Numbered from the stretch's first letter, positions 25,496 to 36,649 are shown. The stretch is 45,995 bases of DNA from Alishewanella longhuensis (GCF_014653435.1 NZ_BNAO01000004.1:253983-299977), one strand, 5' to 3'. Notes: generated by a model not told the origin, from the letters alone. Made by a program: numbers and translations.

Positions 25496-27982
25496 TTACG
25501 CTGCCTTGGCTTTCTTCTCTGCAGCGTTTAACACCTCAGCACCATTCGCTTGTTGTGTTAAGCTTTTATCGGCAGCGAGATACTCTGGCTCAAAGTCGTC
25601 AACGTTAATCACAAACAAGCGGCTTTCTTCTGCTGTGGTCAGCACTGCTGCTTCTTGCTTATTAATCACACCTAGTGATAGGCCAAGTTCTGCTACTTCA
25701 TGCAAGCGGAAGAAGGGCAAGCGTTTGCCAGAGGCTTTGCTAACTTTATCAAACAGCGGCTCAGCAGCTAATACATCTAACAGAGCTTGTTCAACTCGGC
25801 CTAATTGATTACCTGGTTCTACAGTTAAATACAGGTGCTTACCTAAACGATTCCGAGCTTCGCAAGGCGTCATCATAATGCGGGCCACTTGATGATCCAA
25901 GGTATCCGCTGGTTTACGTAAAGTGCGACCGAATGGGAACACAATACGTTTTAATACCACACCTACTACCCGGTTCGGGAAGTTGTCGAACAATTCGTCT
26001 AGCGCTTGTTGTGCTTTAGCTAAGTTATCCTCACAGGCCCACTGTACTAAGGGTAAGTCTTGTGCTTGACGGCCCTCATCCTGATAACGCTTCAATACTG
26101 ATGAAGTGATATACAGCATGCTTAAAATGTCACCTAAACGGGCTGAAATACGTTCGCGGCGTTTTAAATCACCACCCATGGTTCCCATTGCCACATCAGA
26201 CATCAGTGCTAAGGCGGCGCTGAAACGGTTCATTTGTTTGTAGTAACGCGCTGTTGCATCATTATAAGGGGCATGACTAAAGGCGCCGCCGCTTAATGAT
26301 AACCAGAAAGTGCGGAAGAAATTGCTGATTGCAAAACCGACGTGACCAAATAAGGCTTTATCAAAAGCGGTAACAGCAGCATTTTCATCGCTTAACTGCG
26401 CAGCTTGTAATTCAGCTAGTACATAAGGATGACAACGAATTGCACCCTGACCATAAATAATCATACTACGCGTTAGAATATTGGCCCCTTCAACTGTAAT
26501 GGCTACCGGCGCACCTTGATAACCACGTGCCAGATAGTTATTCGGGCCCATACAGATACCTTTACCACCGTGTACGTCCATTGCATCGTTTATGGCGGTA
26601 CGCATACGTTCAGTCATATGATATTTGGTGATGGCGGATACCACTGATGGTTTTTCACCTAAATCAATAGCTCCCACGGACATAGACGTTGATGCATCGG
26701 CCATGTAAGCATAGCCACCAATTCGCGCCATTGCTTCTTCTACGCCTTCCATTTTACCCACGGGTAACTTGAATTGGCGGCGGATACGGGCATAAGCGCC
26801 CGTTGCCAGTGCGGCTGCTTTAATACCACCAGTACTGTTTGAGGGTAGGGTAATAGCACGGCCTACTGACAAACATTCCACCAGCATCCGCCAGCCTTGG
26901 CCAGCCATTTTCGGGCCACCAATGATGTAAGATAACGGCACGAACACCTCAGTCCCCTGAGTTGGACCATTTTGGAAGGGGACGTTCAATGGGAAGTGGC
27001 GGCGACCAATTTTCACCCCTGGGGTATTGGCAGGAATAAGTGCACAGGTAATGCCCAAATCTTCCTTGTCGCCTAATAACTTATCAGGATCTTGTAGTTT
27101 AAAAGCCAGGCCCAATACGGTTGCGATAGGGGCCAGCGTAATATAACGCTTGTTCCAGGTTAGGCGCATGCCCAACACTTCTTCACCTTGCCATTGGCCT
27201 TTGCAAACAACGCCAAAGTCAGGGATAGCGCCAGCATCAGAACCGGCTTCCGGGCTGGTCAAGGCAAAGCAGGGAACGTCTATACCTTTGGCTAAGCGAG
27301 GCAAATAATAATTCTTTTGTTCTTCAGTACCGTAATGTTGCAACAGCTCTCCAGGACCTAACGAGTTAGGTACACCAACGATACTAGAGAGCATCATGCT
27401 TTTACTGGTTAGCTTTTGTAATACACAAGATTGAGCAAAGGCAGAAAACTCCAGACCGCCAAACTCCTTTTTGATGATCATCGCAAAGAAGCCTTTGTCT
27501 TTTAAGTACTGGTACACTTCAGGGGATAAATCAGCACGCTCATGGGTGGCATGCCAGTCATCTGTCATCGCTAACAGCTCTTCAACAGGGCCGTCTAAAA
27601 AAGCTTGTTCTTCAGCACTTAAGCGTGGCTGTGGGAAATTGTGCATTTTGTGCCAATCTGGATTACCACGAAATAGATCGCCTTCCCACCAAGTCGTACC
27701 GGCATCGATAGCTTCTTTTTCTGTGGTTGACATCTCAGGCATAATCTTGCGATATAGCTTTAACAGCGGCTTTGTTAGATGCTGTTGACGTACCGAGGCA
27801 ATATTTAACGGTAAAGCGATAGCTAAAAAGACTAACCAGCCCCAAAAGCCAACGACATCGCTAAAAGTACCAACAAGTAACACCGCTGCCAGAGCTGCGG
27901 TAAAAAGGGTAAGGCTGGCACGATGATAGGCTAGAACGCCTGTTGCCACCAGCAAAGCAACAATTATTAGGAACACACTCAT
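25496..27982 (-). CDS. fadE: Acyl-CoA dehydrogenase FadE
   Basis: Inner membrane flavoenzyme of 828 residues (E. coli FadE 814) that catalyses the first oxidation step of fatty acid beta-oxidation. Two hydrophobic segments (about 3-25 and 30-62) anchor it, followed by the acyl-CoA dehydrogenase N, middle and C domains (about 130-520) and the long C-terminal domain found in FadE (DUF1974, about 540-815). Typical stretches are [18 protein letters not shown] and [18 protein letters not shown] ribosome site lies seven bases before the ATG. It is divergent from yafJ. A near-perfect FadR operator in the leader indicates repression without fatty acids. Confidence 0.95.
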   Translation of the reverse strand: MSVFLIIVALLVATGVLAYHRASLTLFTAALAAVLLVGTFSDVVGFWGWLVFLAIALPLNIASVRQQHLTKPLLKLYRKIMPEMSTTEKEAIDAGTTWWEGDLFRGNPDWHKMHNFPQPRLSAEEQAFLDGPVEELLAMTDDWHATHERADLSPEVYQYLKDKGFFAMIIKKEFGGLEFSAFAQSCVLQKLTSKSMMLSSIVGVPNSLGPGELLQHYGTEEQKNYYLPRLAKGIDVPCFALTSPEAGSDAGAIPDFGVVCKGQWQGEEVLGMRLTWNKRYITLAPIATVLGLAFKLQDPDKLLGDKEDLGITCALIPANTPGVKIGRRHFPLNVPFQNGPTQGTEVFVPLSYIIGGPKMAGQGWRMLVECLSVGRAITLPSNSTGGIKAAALATGAYARIRRQFKLPVGKMEGVEEAMARIGGYAYMADASTSMSVGAIDLGEKPSVVSAITKYHMTERMRTAINDAMDVHGGKGICMGPNNYLARGYQGAPVAITVEGANILTRSMIIYGQGAIRCHPYVLAELQAAQLSDENAAVTAFDKALFGHVGFAISNFFRTFWLSLSGGAFSHAPYNDATARYYKQMNRFSAALALMSDVAMGTMGGDLKRRERISARLGDILSMLYITSSVLKRYQDEGRQAQDLPLVQWACEDNLAKAQQALDELFDNFPNRVVGVVLKRIVFPFGRTLRKPADTLDHQVARIMMTPCEARNRLGKHLYLTVEPGNQLGRVEQALLDVLAAEPLFDKVSKASGKRLPFFRLHEVAELGLSLGVINKQEAAVLTTAEESRLFVINVDDFEPEYLAADKSLTQQANGAEVLNAAEKKAKAA

Positions 27983-28001
27983 TGTAAACTCCCGTAAAAA
28001 G

Positions 28002-28012
28002 AGGTCTGACCA
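28002..28012 (-). promoter_or_regulatory. FadR operator of fadE
   Basis: Minus strand reads TGGTCAGACCT, 10 of 11 bases of the FadR core TGGTCNGACCA, beginning 20 bases upstream of the fadE start. It lies just downstream of a plausible promoter (TTGCAA, 17 bp, TAAGCT), a position that fits repression released by long-chain acyl-CoA. Confidence 0.75.
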
Positions 28013-28280
28013 CTAAGCCTCTAGCTTAGAACGCTTTAATCTAAGTTGCAAGTATTACTGCATTTCGCTTTTATGGCAGAATTGTCAACTTAAGTTGCAT
28101 ACACTGTGATAAGTCAGCTCGTTACTCTAACGCTAAGCCATACTACTGCTGTTAGTGATATTGATAGCTACGTCTGCATTGAGTTTTTAGCTTAATATCT
28201 CTATTCGCTGCTTGCGTGATAAGTTAAGTATAGTGCAGCTAGAACAGAGTTTTACCATAACGTCTTTAAGAGGATGGCAA

Positions 28281-29051
28281 ATGTGTGAATTACTTGGTAT
28301 GTCGGCTAATGTACCGACAGATATTTGTTTTAGTTTTAAAGGCTTAAAAGAACGAGGTGGTCGTACCGGCCCACATAAAGATGGATGGGGAGTGGCTTTT
28401 TATGAGAATAAAGGTGTTTGTACCTTTAAAGATGCCTTGCCAAGTTATCAATCAGAAATAGCCCGGCTGGTGTCGGATTACCCCATTAAGAGCACAGCGG
28501 TGGTTGCCCATGTGCGTCAAGCCAATAGGGGACGGGTAGCTCTGGAAAATACGCATCCTTTCACTCGTGAGTTGTGGGGACGTTATTGGACTTATGCTCA
28601 CAATGGCCAATTATCAGGCGATAAAGATTTACCGGTACAACGCTTTCAACCTGTTGGTACCACCGACAGTGAGCGCGCATTTTGCTTTTTACTGAGTAAA
28701 CTCTCTGAGCGTTATCCGAATAAAAGCCCCGGCCCGAAAGCAGCATTTCGTTTTATTAGTACGCTGTTACCTCAGTTGCAGCAGCTCGGTGTCTTCAATA
28801 TGCTGCTAACTGATGGTGAGTATTTACTGGCATTTTGTAGCACTAAGTTGCATTGGCTAACCCGGCGAGCGCCTTTTGGTGTCGCCAGATTATCAGATGT
28901 AGATGTTGATATCGATTTTACAAAAGAAACTACACCAAATGATGTCGTTACTATTATTGCCACTGAACCGCTGACAAACAATGAACAGTGGCAAAAAATG
29001 CAAAGCGGTGAAGCACAATTATTCCGTTTCGGTGAGCCCTGTCGACTCTGA
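28281..29051 (+). CDS. yafJ: Class II glutamine amidotransferase-like protein YafJ
   Basis: Protein of 256 residues very close to E. coli YafJ over its whole length: MCELLGMSANVPTD at the start, the GPHKDGWG and HVRQANRG motifs and the ENTHPF segment. Cys2, exposed after Met removal, is the expected nucleophile. The amido acceptor is unknown. The frame is open to 28212, but conservation and an AAGAGGA ribosome site select the ATG at 28281. The 3' end overlaps the convergent DUF3108 gene by 33 bases. Confidence 0.93.
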   Translation: MCELLGMSANVPTDICFSFKGLKERGGRTGPHKDGWGVAFYENKGVCTFKDALPSYQSEIARLVSDYPIKSTAVVAHVRQANRGRVALENTHPFTRELWGRYWTYAHNGQLSGDKDLPVQRFQPVGTTDSERAFCFLLSKLSERYPNKSPGPKAAFRFISTLLPQLQQLGVFNMLLTDGEYLLAFCSTKLHWLTRRAPFGVARLSDVDVDIDFTKETTPNDVVTIIATEPLTNNEQWQKMQSGEAQLFRFGEPCRL

Positions 29052-29819
29052 TTGGCGGTTAAGCCAATTTAGCTTGTGGAGCTGTACATCGAACTGTTCT
29101 ACGTTATCCTCGCCGCGCCAGAGCCTAACCAGCATATAATCCAGGCTTGGAGCCACCCAGGCGAGTACTTGCTTGTCGCTATTTTCTTCAATGCGGGCGA
29201 TCCTAAGCGCACGAATGGTACCAAAAGGCAGGGCCAGCGGTTCTTCCATTACCACCTGATAATGATAGGTTTTGCTGTTGCCATCCCGGTTTAGCACATC
29301 ATAGGAAAACACTGTTTTCCCTGCTTGTAAATCCAGCACCAGTTGTTGATGATAGCTCAATGGATCCAGCCAGTTATCTTGCCAGTCTATTGTTTTTAGC
29401 TGTGGTTTTTTACCGGTAAATAATTGCTGATTTTGCCAATCCAAGCGCAGCTCATAATGACGATTTGCGCCGGTGCCCGAACGTTTCATAACATAATGCA
29501 GCGGACGGAGCTGATGTTGTTCTACCGTAAATTTAGACACTTCACTGCGCTTGTCACTAAATACCAGCCAGCTAATATCGCTACTGTAGCCCATTTCATA
29601 GTGGTCGTCCTTGCTATGCAAATAGCGTTTGGCCGAACCATGGCTTTTACCGCCGCGATAAATAAGGTATTCAGCGTTAAAGGTACTAAACTGCGCTGTG
29701 CCTGCGGCAGTTGTTGGTGTAACGGGACTTTCTGGCTGTGCCAAAGCAGCGGCACTGCAAAACATTATTGAGCTTAGAACAAGTGACGCTTTAAAGCGCC
29801 ACTGCTGAGTCATCCTCAT
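29019..29819 (-). CDS. DUF3108 periplasmic protein
   Basis: Protein of about 266 residues with a signal peptide (hydrophobic core LVLSSIMFCSAAALA) and a DUF3108 domain (about 40-265) predicted to be beta-rich; function unknown. Start choice is uncertain: ATGs at 29828, 29819 and 29813 are all in frame, and I choose 29819 because AAGG lies eleven bases upstream. In every case the start lies inside the end of purN (overlap of about 29 bases), indicating translational coupling. It is the third gene of purM-purN-DUF3108, an arrangement that recurs in related bacteria although the protein has no known purine role. Confidence 0.82.
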   Translation of the reverse strand: MRMTQQWRFKASLVLSSIMFCSAAALAQPESPVTPTTAAGTAQFSTFNAEYLIYRGGKSHGSAKRYLHSKDDHYEMGYSSDISWLVFSDKRSEVSKFTVEQHQLRPLHYVMKRSGTGANRHYELRLDWQNQQLFTGKKPQLKTIDWQDNWLDPLSYHQQLVLDLQAGKTVFSYDVLNRDGNSKTYHYQVVMEEPLALPFGTIRALRIARIEENSDKQVLAWVAPSLDYMLVRLWRGEDNVEQFDVQLHKLNWLNRQSESTGLTETE

Positions 29820-30453
29820 CTTGGGCATAACCTTGTGCTGGAAGTAAGTTACCATCTAACCATGCCTCATTCATACGCTGTTGTAAACGGTTTTGGCAAA
29901 ACCAGCGCACGACTAACGGGTAGATTAGATGTTCTTGTTCATGCACCCGTTCTGCCACTGTTGAGGCATCGTCACCTGGGAAAATAGGCACCTTAGCTTG
30001 CAAGATCACCGGGCCACCGTCTAGCTGTTCAGTAACAAAATGTACACTGCAGCCATGTTCGGTATCACCGGCAGCAATTGCGCGTTGATGCGTATCTAAT
30101 CCCTGATACTTCGGCAACAAGGAGGGATGAATGTTCAATAATTTTCCAGAAAAATGCTGCACAAAGCCTGGGGTTAAGATACGCATAAAACCAGCAAGCA
30201 CGATAAGTTCAGCATCAAAGCTTTCTATAGCGGTTTGTAGGGCGGCATCATAACATTGGCGATCAGCATAATCTTTGTGGCTTACGACTTGCGTGGCGAT
30301 ACCTGCGGCCTTGGCACGTTGTAACCCGAAAGCACTGGCTTTATTAGCAATTACCCCGGTAATTCTACCGGGGATCAGGCCTTTCGCACAGCCATCAATA
30401 ATGGCTTGCAAGTTGCTGCCATTACCGGAGATCAGTACTACTATTGCTTTCAT
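29791..30453 (-). CDS. purN: Phosphoribosylglycinamide formyltransferase PurN
   Basis: Cytoplasmic enzyme of 220 residues (E. coli 212) that transfers a formyl group from 10-formyltetrahydrofolate to GAR in purine synthesis. Visible motifs: ISGNGSNLQAIID at the nucleotide end, the catalytic NIHPSLLPKYQG segment with Asn and His, and HFVTEQLDGGPVI with the catalytic Asp. GAGG lies five bases before the ATG. It is nine bases downstream of purM. Confidence 0.96.
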   Translation of the reverse strand: MKAIVVLISGNGSNLQAIIDGCAKGLIPGRITGVIANKASAFGLQRAKAAGIATQVVSHKDYADRQCYDAALQTAIESFDAELIVLAGFMRILTPGFVQHFSGKLLNIHPSLLPKYQGLDTHQRAIAAGDTEHGCSVHFVTEQLDGGPVILQAKVPIFPGDDASTVAERVHEQEHLIYPLVVRWFCQNRLQQRMNEAWLDGNLLPAQGYAQDEDDSAVAL

Positions 30454-30462
30454 GCGGCCTCG

Positions 30463-31506
30463 TTATTCATTAATGATAACAAGTTGCTCGTCTGCCGCAG
30501 CAGCTTGAATTTCACCTAGGTGCCACGCTGTTTCGCCAGCTTGTCGCAATTGGTTTAAAGCGTTTTGTAATTGCGCAGCAGGAACCACCACAATCATACC
30601 AACACCACAGTTAAAGGTGCGGTACATTTCATGGCGGCTAATGTTACCTTGCTGTTGCAACCAGTTAAAGATAGCCGGCCATTGCCAACTCTTGCCGTCG
30701 ATCACGGCTTTGGTATTTTCAGGTAACACCCGTGGAATATTTTCCCAAAAGCCGCCACCCGTAACATGGCACAGTGCATGTACCGGGGTAGTTTTAAAGA
30801 GTTCCAGCAGGTTTTTCACATAAATACGGGTAGGTTCAAGCAAATGGTCCGCTAAGCTTTTGCCTTCCAGCAGCGTATCTGCAGATTGACCAGACACTTC
30901 CAACACTTTGCGAATTAACGAGAAGCCATTTGAGTGCGGGCCAGAGGAGGCAAGGGCAACAAGCTGATCGCCCGGCTGAACTTTAGTACCGTCGATAATC
31001 TCAGCTTTTTCTACGACACCAACGCAGAAACCGGCGATATCATAATCTTCACCATGGTACATGCCAGGCATTTCTGCAGTTTCACCACCCACCAATGCAC
31101 AACCTGATTGTACGCAGCCTTCGGCAATGCCTGCTACTACGCGCGATGCCGTGTCTACGTCCAGTTTGCCGGTAGCATAGTAATCGAGGAAGAATAAAGG
31201 CTCAGCACCTTGTACCACCAAGTCGTTGACGCACATTGCTACTAAATCGATACCTACACCGTCATGGCGCTTTAAATCCATAGCCAGACGTAATTTGGTG
31301 CCCACACCATCCGTACCTGAAACTAAAACAGGTTCTTTATAGCCAGCCGGGATTTGGCACAGGGCACCGAAACCACCTAAACCACCCATTACCTCGGGGC
31401 GGGTAGTACGTTTTACCGCGCCTTTAATGCGTTCAACTAGCGCATTACCTGCGTCAATGTCTACTCCGGCGTCTTTGTAACTTAAAGATGTGTTGTGCTC
31501 GCTCAC
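30463..31506 (-). CDS. purM: Phosphoribosylformylglycinamidine cyclo-ligase PurM
   Basis: AIR synthetase of 347 residues (E. coli 345): closes the imidazole ring from FGAM with ATP, the fifth step of purine synthesis. The start [15 protein letters not shown], the [12 protein letters not shown] stretch and the [17 protein letters not shown] stretch are characteristic. It starts at a GTG with a GAGGAAA ribosome site. No clear PurR box is visible in the 76 bases upstream. First gene of purM-purN-DUF3108. Confidence 0.96.
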   Translation of the reverse strand: MSEHNTSLSYKDAGVDIDAGNALVERIKGAVKRTTRPEVMGGLGGFGALCQIPAGYKEPVLVSGTDGVGTKLRLAMDLKRHDGVGIDLVAMCVNDLVVQGAEPLFFLDYYATGKLDVDTASRVVAGIAEGCVQSGCALVGGETAEMPGMYHGEDYDIAGFCVGVVEKAEIIDGTKVQPGDQLVALASSGPHSNGFSLIRKVLEVSGQSADTLLEGKSLADHLLEPTRIYVKNLLELFKTTPVHALCHVTGGGFWENIPRVLPENTKAVIDGKSWQWPAIFNWLQQQGNISRHEMYRTFNCGVGMIVVVPAAQLQNALNQLRQAGETAWHLGEIQAAAADEQLVIINE

Positions 31507-31582
31507 GGCTTTCCTCGAAATGGCTAAGTGGGTTGGCTAAAGTGGGCGTCATTTTACCTGTTTAACGGCGCAGACAAAAGCC

Positions 31583-31993
31583 TTACTGCATAGCATTCTG
31601 CTTGGCTTGTTGTACATAGGCTTGCAAGCTGATGCTATTGTCGTTGGTTATTTTATGGTAACACACTGATGCAAATGGAAATTCTTTGTCGCCAAAGCCT
31701 ACTGCCATATAAGGTGCGGTTTGATCAATATTATTACTTTGCCAGTGGCCCCCCACATTATGGATAAAAATTTCCCCCACGTAGGCTCCCATAATATTAC
31801 AAAGCGTAAATAACATCTCACTTGAATGTGCTTTAGTCTGTTGAGCTGTGTGCAGTTGGGATAACAGCTGATCGACCTGAGACAGGCTGGCTAGGTCACC
31901 CTCTAAACTGATTTGATGTTGCTCTGCCGCATAGATTTTGGCATCTTGCGCTGAGGCCTGCATTAAGTCGCTAAGTTCCTGAGATTGCATCAT
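31583..31993 (-). CDS. Small cytoplasmic protein of unknown function
   Basis: Protein of 136 residues, acidic, without signal or membrane segment. An alpha-helical first half (about 1-65) is followed by a beta-rich half with VGEIFIHNVGGHW and KEFPFASVCYHK. The layout faintly recalls DUF3806-like proteins, but I do not claim membership. An AGGA site precedes two consecutive ATGs, either of which may be used. It starts nine bases after the LysR gene stop, so both are probably on one transcript, which suggests that the regulator controls or works with it. Confidence 0.7.
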   Translation of the reverse strand: MMQSQELSDLMQASAQDAKIYAAEQHQISLEGDLASLSQVDQLLSQLHTAQQTKAHSSEMLFTLCNIMGAYVGEIFIHNVGGHWQSNNIDQTAPYMAVGFGDKEFPFASVCYHKITNDNSISLQAYVQQAKQNAMQ

Positions 31994-32002
31994 AGATCCT
32001 GC

Positions 32003-32890
32003 CTATTTTTTGTGAATTGCTAATAGTAATTGCCGTAGTTGACGACTGCCTGGTCCCAGGGTTTCTTCCTGCGGTGCCAGTAACCCCATAGTGATGAGTC
32101 GCTCTGAGCTTTGTTGCAGTGGTAAATGAAACAAGCGACCTTGTTCAAGTAGTTGCTCTACCACAAAATCAGGGAGCCAACAAAAACCTAGCCCCATTAA
32201 TAAAATCTCTACCGCTTCATGAAAGTTATCCACAGTCCAGCGCTGCTCTGCTTTAAGCCAGCCCATATGCTCTTGTGGCTTTACGGCCGTATCGCGGATC
32301 ACAATTTGTAGCTGCTGGCTGAGCTCATTTTGATCTAAGCTGGTGACCTCTGCTAACGGATGCGCGGCGCCTACTACGGGGATAAAGCGTGTTACATATA
32401 ATGGTTCACTTAAGTAACCTTTGGGTACTAAACCGGTAATGACCAGGTCCGCTTTTTTCTGAGTGATCACTTCGCTGGTACCGGTGAGCACGGTATCAAT
32501 AATTTGTACCCTACTGCCCCGACTTAGCGGGTAAAACTGTTTTAAAGCTTCATATAAATACTGTTTAGGGTAGGCGAGCTCAGTGGCTATTCGAATTTCT
32601 GGTTCCCAGCCCTTATCCAGGTTATCGGCCAGTAGCTCTAAATCTTCAATTTGCTGGGTGAGAATTCTGGAGCGGCGTAACATGACCTCTCCAGCCGCAG
32701 TTAATTGTGCCTTGCGACCAATTACTTCTAATAGTTCAACCCCCAGCTGGGCTTGCAACTTCGATACAGCATGATTAAGCGAAGATTGGCTTTTGTTAAG
32801 TAGCTCCGCTGCCTGAGTGTAGCCGCCGGCATCGACCACCGCTTGCAGAATGCGCCATTGTTCCAGCGTTGATTTCGGGCGATAGGGCAT
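32003..32890 (-). CDS. LysR-family transcriptional regulator
   Basis: Protein of 295 residues. The N-terminal winged helix-turn-helix spans about 8-66 (AGGYTQAAELLNKSQSSLNHAVSKLQ region), then a linker helix and a periplasmic-binding-like effector domain (about 92-290). The target genes and effector are not evident: LysR proteins often control a divergent gene, but the upstream neighbour here, cmoB, lies on the same strand. The closest candidate is the small protein gene directly downstream. Confidence 0.88.
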   Translation of the reverse strand: MPYRPKSTLEQWRILQAVVDAGGYTQAAELLNKSQSSLNHAVSKLQAQLGVELLEVIGRKAQLTAAGEVMLRRSRILTQQIEDLELLADNLDKGWEPEIRIATELAYPKQYLYEALKQFYPLSRGSRVQIIDTVLTGTSEVITQKKADLVITGLVPKGYLSEPLYVTRFIPVVGAAHPLAEVTSLDQNELSQQLQIVIRDTAVKPQEHMGWLKAEQRWTVDNFHEAVEILLMGLGFCWLPDFVVEQLLEQGRLFHLPLQQSSERLITMGLLAPQEETLGPGSRQLRQLLLAIHKK

Positions 32891-32956
32891 AGCGACAGTA
32901 TTTCCTTATTGTTTATGCTTAAGCTGTTGCCGCCAAACGCGTTAAACCTATAGCAG

Positions 32957-33922
32957 TTAAGCCCGGGCAATTAGCACCGCTCTAAGCGGCGCCGGATAAC
33001 CTTCAATGGTCTTACTATGATCATTTGGGTCCAGAAAATCAATCAGACTTTCATTTTCCATCCAGGCTGTAGCCCGTTGCTCCTCAAAAGAGGTAGTATT
33101 TAAATCGACCAGCCGGATATCGCTGAAGCCTAAACGCTCCAGCCAGTGGCTTAATGCAGCGGTACTGGGAATAAACCAAACATTGCGCATCTTGGCGTAG
33201 CGTTCACCCGGCATCAACACCGTTTGCGCATCACCTTCCACCACCAAAGTTTCGAGCACTAATTCGCCGCCTGGACGTAGCTGGTTTTTTAGCTGCTGCA
33301 AAAAATCAACCGGTGAGCGCCGATGATAAAGGACGCCCATCGAAAATACCGTATCAAACTGTTTTAATACCGGCATCTCATCAATGCCAATAGGGATCAA
33401 ATTAACAGCCAGATCGGGATTAAAATGTTTGATTGCCTGAAACTGGGCATAAAATAGTTGCGAGGGATCGATACCGACCACACATTTAGCCCCAGCGCCG
33501 CGCATCCGCCATAAATGATAACCACTGCCACAGCCAACATCGAGTACGTAACGGTTAGTCAGATCACTGATATGCGGCAGCACCCGTTGCCACTTCCAAT
33601 CTGAACGCCACTCAGTATCAATATCGATACCATGCAGTTGAAAGGGACCTTTGCGCCAGGGTTTTAGCTGTTGTAATAAAAACCTGATGCGCTCGGCTTC
33701 GCCTTTGCTTATGTCAGAGGCGGTACCAAATTCAACCGCATTCGCCAGCTCGATGTGGCTGACCTCGGTTTGAGGTAAATTAGTCAACACCTTTTGCCAT
33801 TGCTTAAAATCGCCATGCAGCGCGGTTTTAGACCAACTTGCCAGTTGCGCCGGCAGGGTTTCCAGCCAGGGACTTAAGCGACTTTGCGCCAGTAATGCGT
33901 AAAAAGCAGAAAAATCTAACAT
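32957..33922 (-). CDS. cmoB: tRNA U34 carboxymethyltransferase CmoB
   Basis: Enzyme of 321 residues (E. coli 323) that transfers a carboxymethyl group from carboxy-SAM to 5-hydroxyuridine at position 34 of several tRNAs, giving cmo5U for wobble decoding. Rossmann SAM-binding motif [15 protein letters not shown] near residues 191-205. It lies five bases after cmoA, which supplies its cofactor, so the pair is an operon. Confidence 0.96.
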   Translation of the reverse strand: MLDFSAFYALLAQSRLSPWLETLPAQLASWSKTALHGDFKQWQKVLTNLPQTEVSHIELANAVEFGTASDISKGEAERIRFLLQQLKPWRKGPFQLHGIDIDTEWRSDWKWQRVLPHISDLTNRYVLDVGCGSGYHLWRMRGAGAKCVVGIDPSQLFYAQFQAIKHFNPDLAVNLIPIGIDEMPVLKQFDTVFSMGVLYHRRSPVDFLQQLKNQLRPGGELVLETLVVEGDAQTVLMPGERYAKMRNVWFIPSTAALSHWLERLGFSDIRLVDLNTTSFEEQRATAWMENESLIDFLDPNDHSKTIEGYPAPLRAVLIARA

Positions 33923-33927
33923 GGGGC

Positions 33928-34656
33928 TTAGTCCTTAATGGCAAACATCGAGCAAAAGTTAAAGCACTGAAACCATAGGTTGTGGGCATTAAAGCCCGCT
34001 TGCTGCAATCTTTTGGCATGGCTGGCAAGCGTATCCGGGCGCATCACGTTTTCCAGCGCCGTGCGTTTTTGGCTGATTTCTAATTCGCTATAGCCATTGG
34101 CGCGTTTAAAATCATGGTATAAATCAATGAGTAGCTCATTGGTGATAGTGTCGTCCGTCTTGAATTTTTCAGACAAAATTAAGATGCCACCCGGTTTTAA
34201 TCCCTGATAAATGCGATTGATTAGTGCCTCACGATCTTCAGGAGGTAGAAATTGCAGGGTAAAGTTAATAACGACAACTGCTGCGTTTTCAATCGGGATT
34301 TGCCTGATATCCGCTAATACTGCCTCTACCGGAATATCGGAGCGAAAGGCCTGTAAGTGCCGCTGACAGCGCTCTATCATGGCGCGGCTATTGTCCACTG
34401 CGATAACTTTACCCTTTGCTGCAGTAATATGGCGGCGCATGGCTAAACTGGCCGCACCTAAGGAGCAACCCAAATCATAATAGTGACTGTTATCTTGCTG
34501 ATAGCGGGCTGTCAGTTTGCCAATGGTTTGAATAATGGTTTGGTAACCCGGCACCGAGCGTTGAATCATATCCGGAAACACATCGGCCACCGCATCATCA
34601 AAGCGGAAATCCTGAATATGAGCTAAAGGCTCAGCGTAAACATGATCTTTTTGCAT
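33928..34656 (-). CDS. cmoA: Carboxy-SAM synthase CmoA
   Basis: Enzyme of 242 residues (E. coli 247) that converts SAM and prephenate to carboxy-S-adenosylmethionine. Family start [18 protein letters not shown] is followed by the SAM motif [17 protein letters not shown] near residue 60. First gene of cmoA-cmoB, divergent from aspS. Confidence 0.96.
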   Translation of the reverse strand: MQKDHVYAEPLAHIQDFRFDDAVADVFPDMIQRSVPGYQTIIQTIGKLTARYQQDNSHYYDLGCSLGAASLAMRRHITAAKGKVIAVDNSRAMIERCQRHLQAFRSDIPVEAVLADIRQIPIENAAVVVINFTLQFLPPEDREALINRIYQGLKPGGILILSEKFKTDDTITNELLIDLYHDFKRANGYSELEISQKRTALENVMRPDTLASHAKRLQQAGFNAHNLWFQCFNFCSMFAIKD

Positions 34657-34770
34657 TAAAAACCTGCTAACTAAACACGCAATAATGGCATTAGTTTACC
34701 GTAATTTTGCACTTGGCAGAAAACTTATCGTGGCACTTGCAGGCTATCGCAGAGTTTTCGGCTCTGGGCA

Positions 34771-34798
34771 GTGACATTAAAGCGCATTTCGCTATAAT
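34771..34798 (+). promoter_or_regulatory. aspS promoter
   Basis: -35 GTGACA (34771-34776, 5 of 6), 16-bp spacer, perfect -10 TATAAT (34793-34798). The leader to the aspS start would be about 45 nt. Confidence 0.75.
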
Positions 34799-34848
34799 TG
34801 CCGGCATTAAAATTAGTAAGCGTATATGCTCTGATAAAGGATAAATTA

Positions 34849-36624
34849 ATGCGTAGTCATTATTGCGGTAAGTTAACAGCAAATGAAGTGGGTCAACAGG
34901 TCACCTTAAGTGGCTGGGTAAATCGGCGTCGGGATTTAGGCGGTCTTATTTTTATCGACTTGCGTGACCGTGAAGGTTTGGTGCAAGTGGTTTGCGATCC
35001 GGATTTACACGATCTGTTTGCGGTGGCGTACACAGTGCGTAATGAATTTTGTATTCAAATCAAAGGTGAAGTGCGCGCGCGTCCTGAATCACAGATCAAC
35101 AAAGACATGGCCACCGGTGCGGTGGAAGTCTATGCCAGCGAGCTAACTATCCTTAATAAATCTGCACCTTTGCCGCTGGATTTTAACCATGAAAATAGCG
35201 AAGAGCAGCGCTTAAAATACCGTTATTTAGATTTGCGCCGCCCTTTGATGAGCGAGCGCTTAAAGTTTCGCGCGAAAGTCACCAGCTTCGTGCGTAACTT
35301 TATGGACAGCAACGGCTTTTTAGATGTTGAAACCCCTATTTTAACCAAAGCTACGCCAGAAGGTGCGCGGGATTATTTAGTACCAAGCCGCACTCATAAA
35401 GGCCAGTTCTTTGCGCTACCGCAATCTCCCCAGTTGTTTAAACAATTGCTGATGATGTCGGGTTTGGATCGCTATTATCAAATCGTAAAATGTTTCCGCG
35501 ACGAAGATTTACGGGCGGATCGTCAGCCAGAATTTACCCAGATCGATATTGAAACGTCTTTTATGACGTCAGATCAGGTGATGGCCATTACCGAGCAGAT
35601 GGTGCACCAGATGTTTAATGAATTGCTGAGTGTGGATTTAGGCAGCTTCCCGCGGATGCCTTACTGGGAAGCCATGCGTTTATACGGCTCAGATAAGCCG
35701 GATTTACGTAACCCGATGCAATTTGTTGACGTTGCTGATTTGCTAAAAGACGTTGAATTTAAAGTATTCTCCGGCCCGGCCAATGATCCGAAAGGCCGGG
35801 TGGTGGCGTTAAAAGTGCCAGGCGCTGCGGAGAAAGTGTCACGTAAAGATATCGACAACTACACCAGCTTTGTCGGCATTTACGGTGCTAAAGGTTTAGC
35901 CTGGTTAAAAGTGAACGATATTGCTGCAGGTGCTGAGGGTATTCAGTCGCCAGTAGCGAAATTCTTAACGCCAGAAATTATCAGTGAAATAGTAAGCCGG
36001 ACAAATGCAGCTAACGGCGATCTGATTTTCTTCGGTGCTGATAGCTATAAAGTAGTCTGTGAAGCCATGGGCGCACTGCGCTTAAAGTTGGGCGAAGATT
36101 TAGCCATTACCCAAGCAGGTTGGAAACCACTGTGGGTAGTGGATTTCCCGATGTTTGAAGAAAACGATGATGGCAGTTTCTCTGCAGTACACCATCCGTT
36201 TACTTCACCTTTGGATACCCAGGCGTTTTTAGAGACGCCAAACACCGAGTTAAAACTGGGTGCGTTGCTATCTAATGCCTACGATATGGTATTAAATGGC
36301 ACTGAGTTAGGAGGTGGTTCGGTGCGTATTCACACCGCCGAGGTACAGGCTAAGGTCTTTACCTTGTTAGGTATCAGTGATGAAGAAGCCGTAGAGAAAT
36401 TTGGTTTCTTATTAGAAGCTCTAAAATACGGTGCACCGCCACATGCTGGTTTAGCCTTTGGTTTAGATCGGTTAGTGATGCTGATGACTGGCGCAACGTC
36501 TATTCGTGATGTGATGGCTTTCCCAAAAACCGCTACCGCGGCCTGCCCACTGACCGATGCCCCCGGTGCCGCTAATCCACAGCAACTGGCGGAGCTGGGT
36601 ATTCAGGTGGTAACGAAAGCGTAA
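34849..36624 (+). CDS. aspS: Aspartyl-tRNA synthetase
   Basis: Class II synthetase of 591 residues (E. coli 590), bacterial type. N-terminal OB anticodon-binding domain (about 1-105), catalytic core with class II motif 2 ([18 protein letters not shown], about 217-234) and motif 3 ([12 protein letters not shown], near 530), and the bacterial GAD insertion (about 290-420). The frame is open 51 bases further upstream, but those bases overlap the -10 region; the ATG at 34849 has AAAGG nine bases before it and matches the family start. First gene of the aspS-yebC-ruvC region. Confidence 0.97.
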   Translation: MRSHYCGKLTANEVGQQVTLSGWVNRRRDLGGLIFIDLRDREGLVQVVCDPDLHDLFAVAYTVRNEFCIQIKGEVRARPESQINKDMATGAVEVYASELTILNKSAPLPLDFNHENSEEQRLKYRYLDLRRPLMSERLKFRAKVTSFVRNFMDSNGFLDVETPILTKATPEGARDYLVPSRTHKGQFFALPQSPQLFKQLLMMSGLDRYYQIVKCFRDEDLRADRQPEFTQIDIETSFMTSDQVMAITEQMVHQMFNELLSVDLGSFPRMPYWEAMRLYGSDKPDLRNPMQFVDVADLLKDVEFKVFSGPANDPKGRVVALKVPGAAEKVSRKDIDNYTSFVGIYGAKGLAWLKVNDIAAGAEGIQSPVAKFLTPEIISEIVSRTNAANGDLIFFGADSYKVVCEAMGALRLKLGEDLAITQAGWKPLWVVDFPMFEENDDGSFSAVHHPFTSPLDTQAFLETPNTELKLGALLSNAYDMVLNGTELGGGSVRIHTAEVQAKVFTLLGISDEEAVEKFGFLLEALKYGAPPHAGLAFGLDRLVMLMTGATSIRDVMAFPKTATAACPLTDAPGAANPQQLAELGIQVVTKA

Positions 36625-36649
36625 GTTATTATCGAACCTAAGTACGAAT

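Noticed and set aside
28212..28280. Upstream extension of yafJ
   Set aside because: It would bury the catalytic Cys2 that must be exposed after Met removal.
31507..31582. PurR box before purM
   Set aside because: No sequence close to the PurR consensus; only a weak promoter with 15-bp spacing.
34798..34848. Upstream extension of aspS
   Set aside because: It would start within the -10 box and adds a non-conserved peptide; the ATG at 34849 has a good ribosome site.
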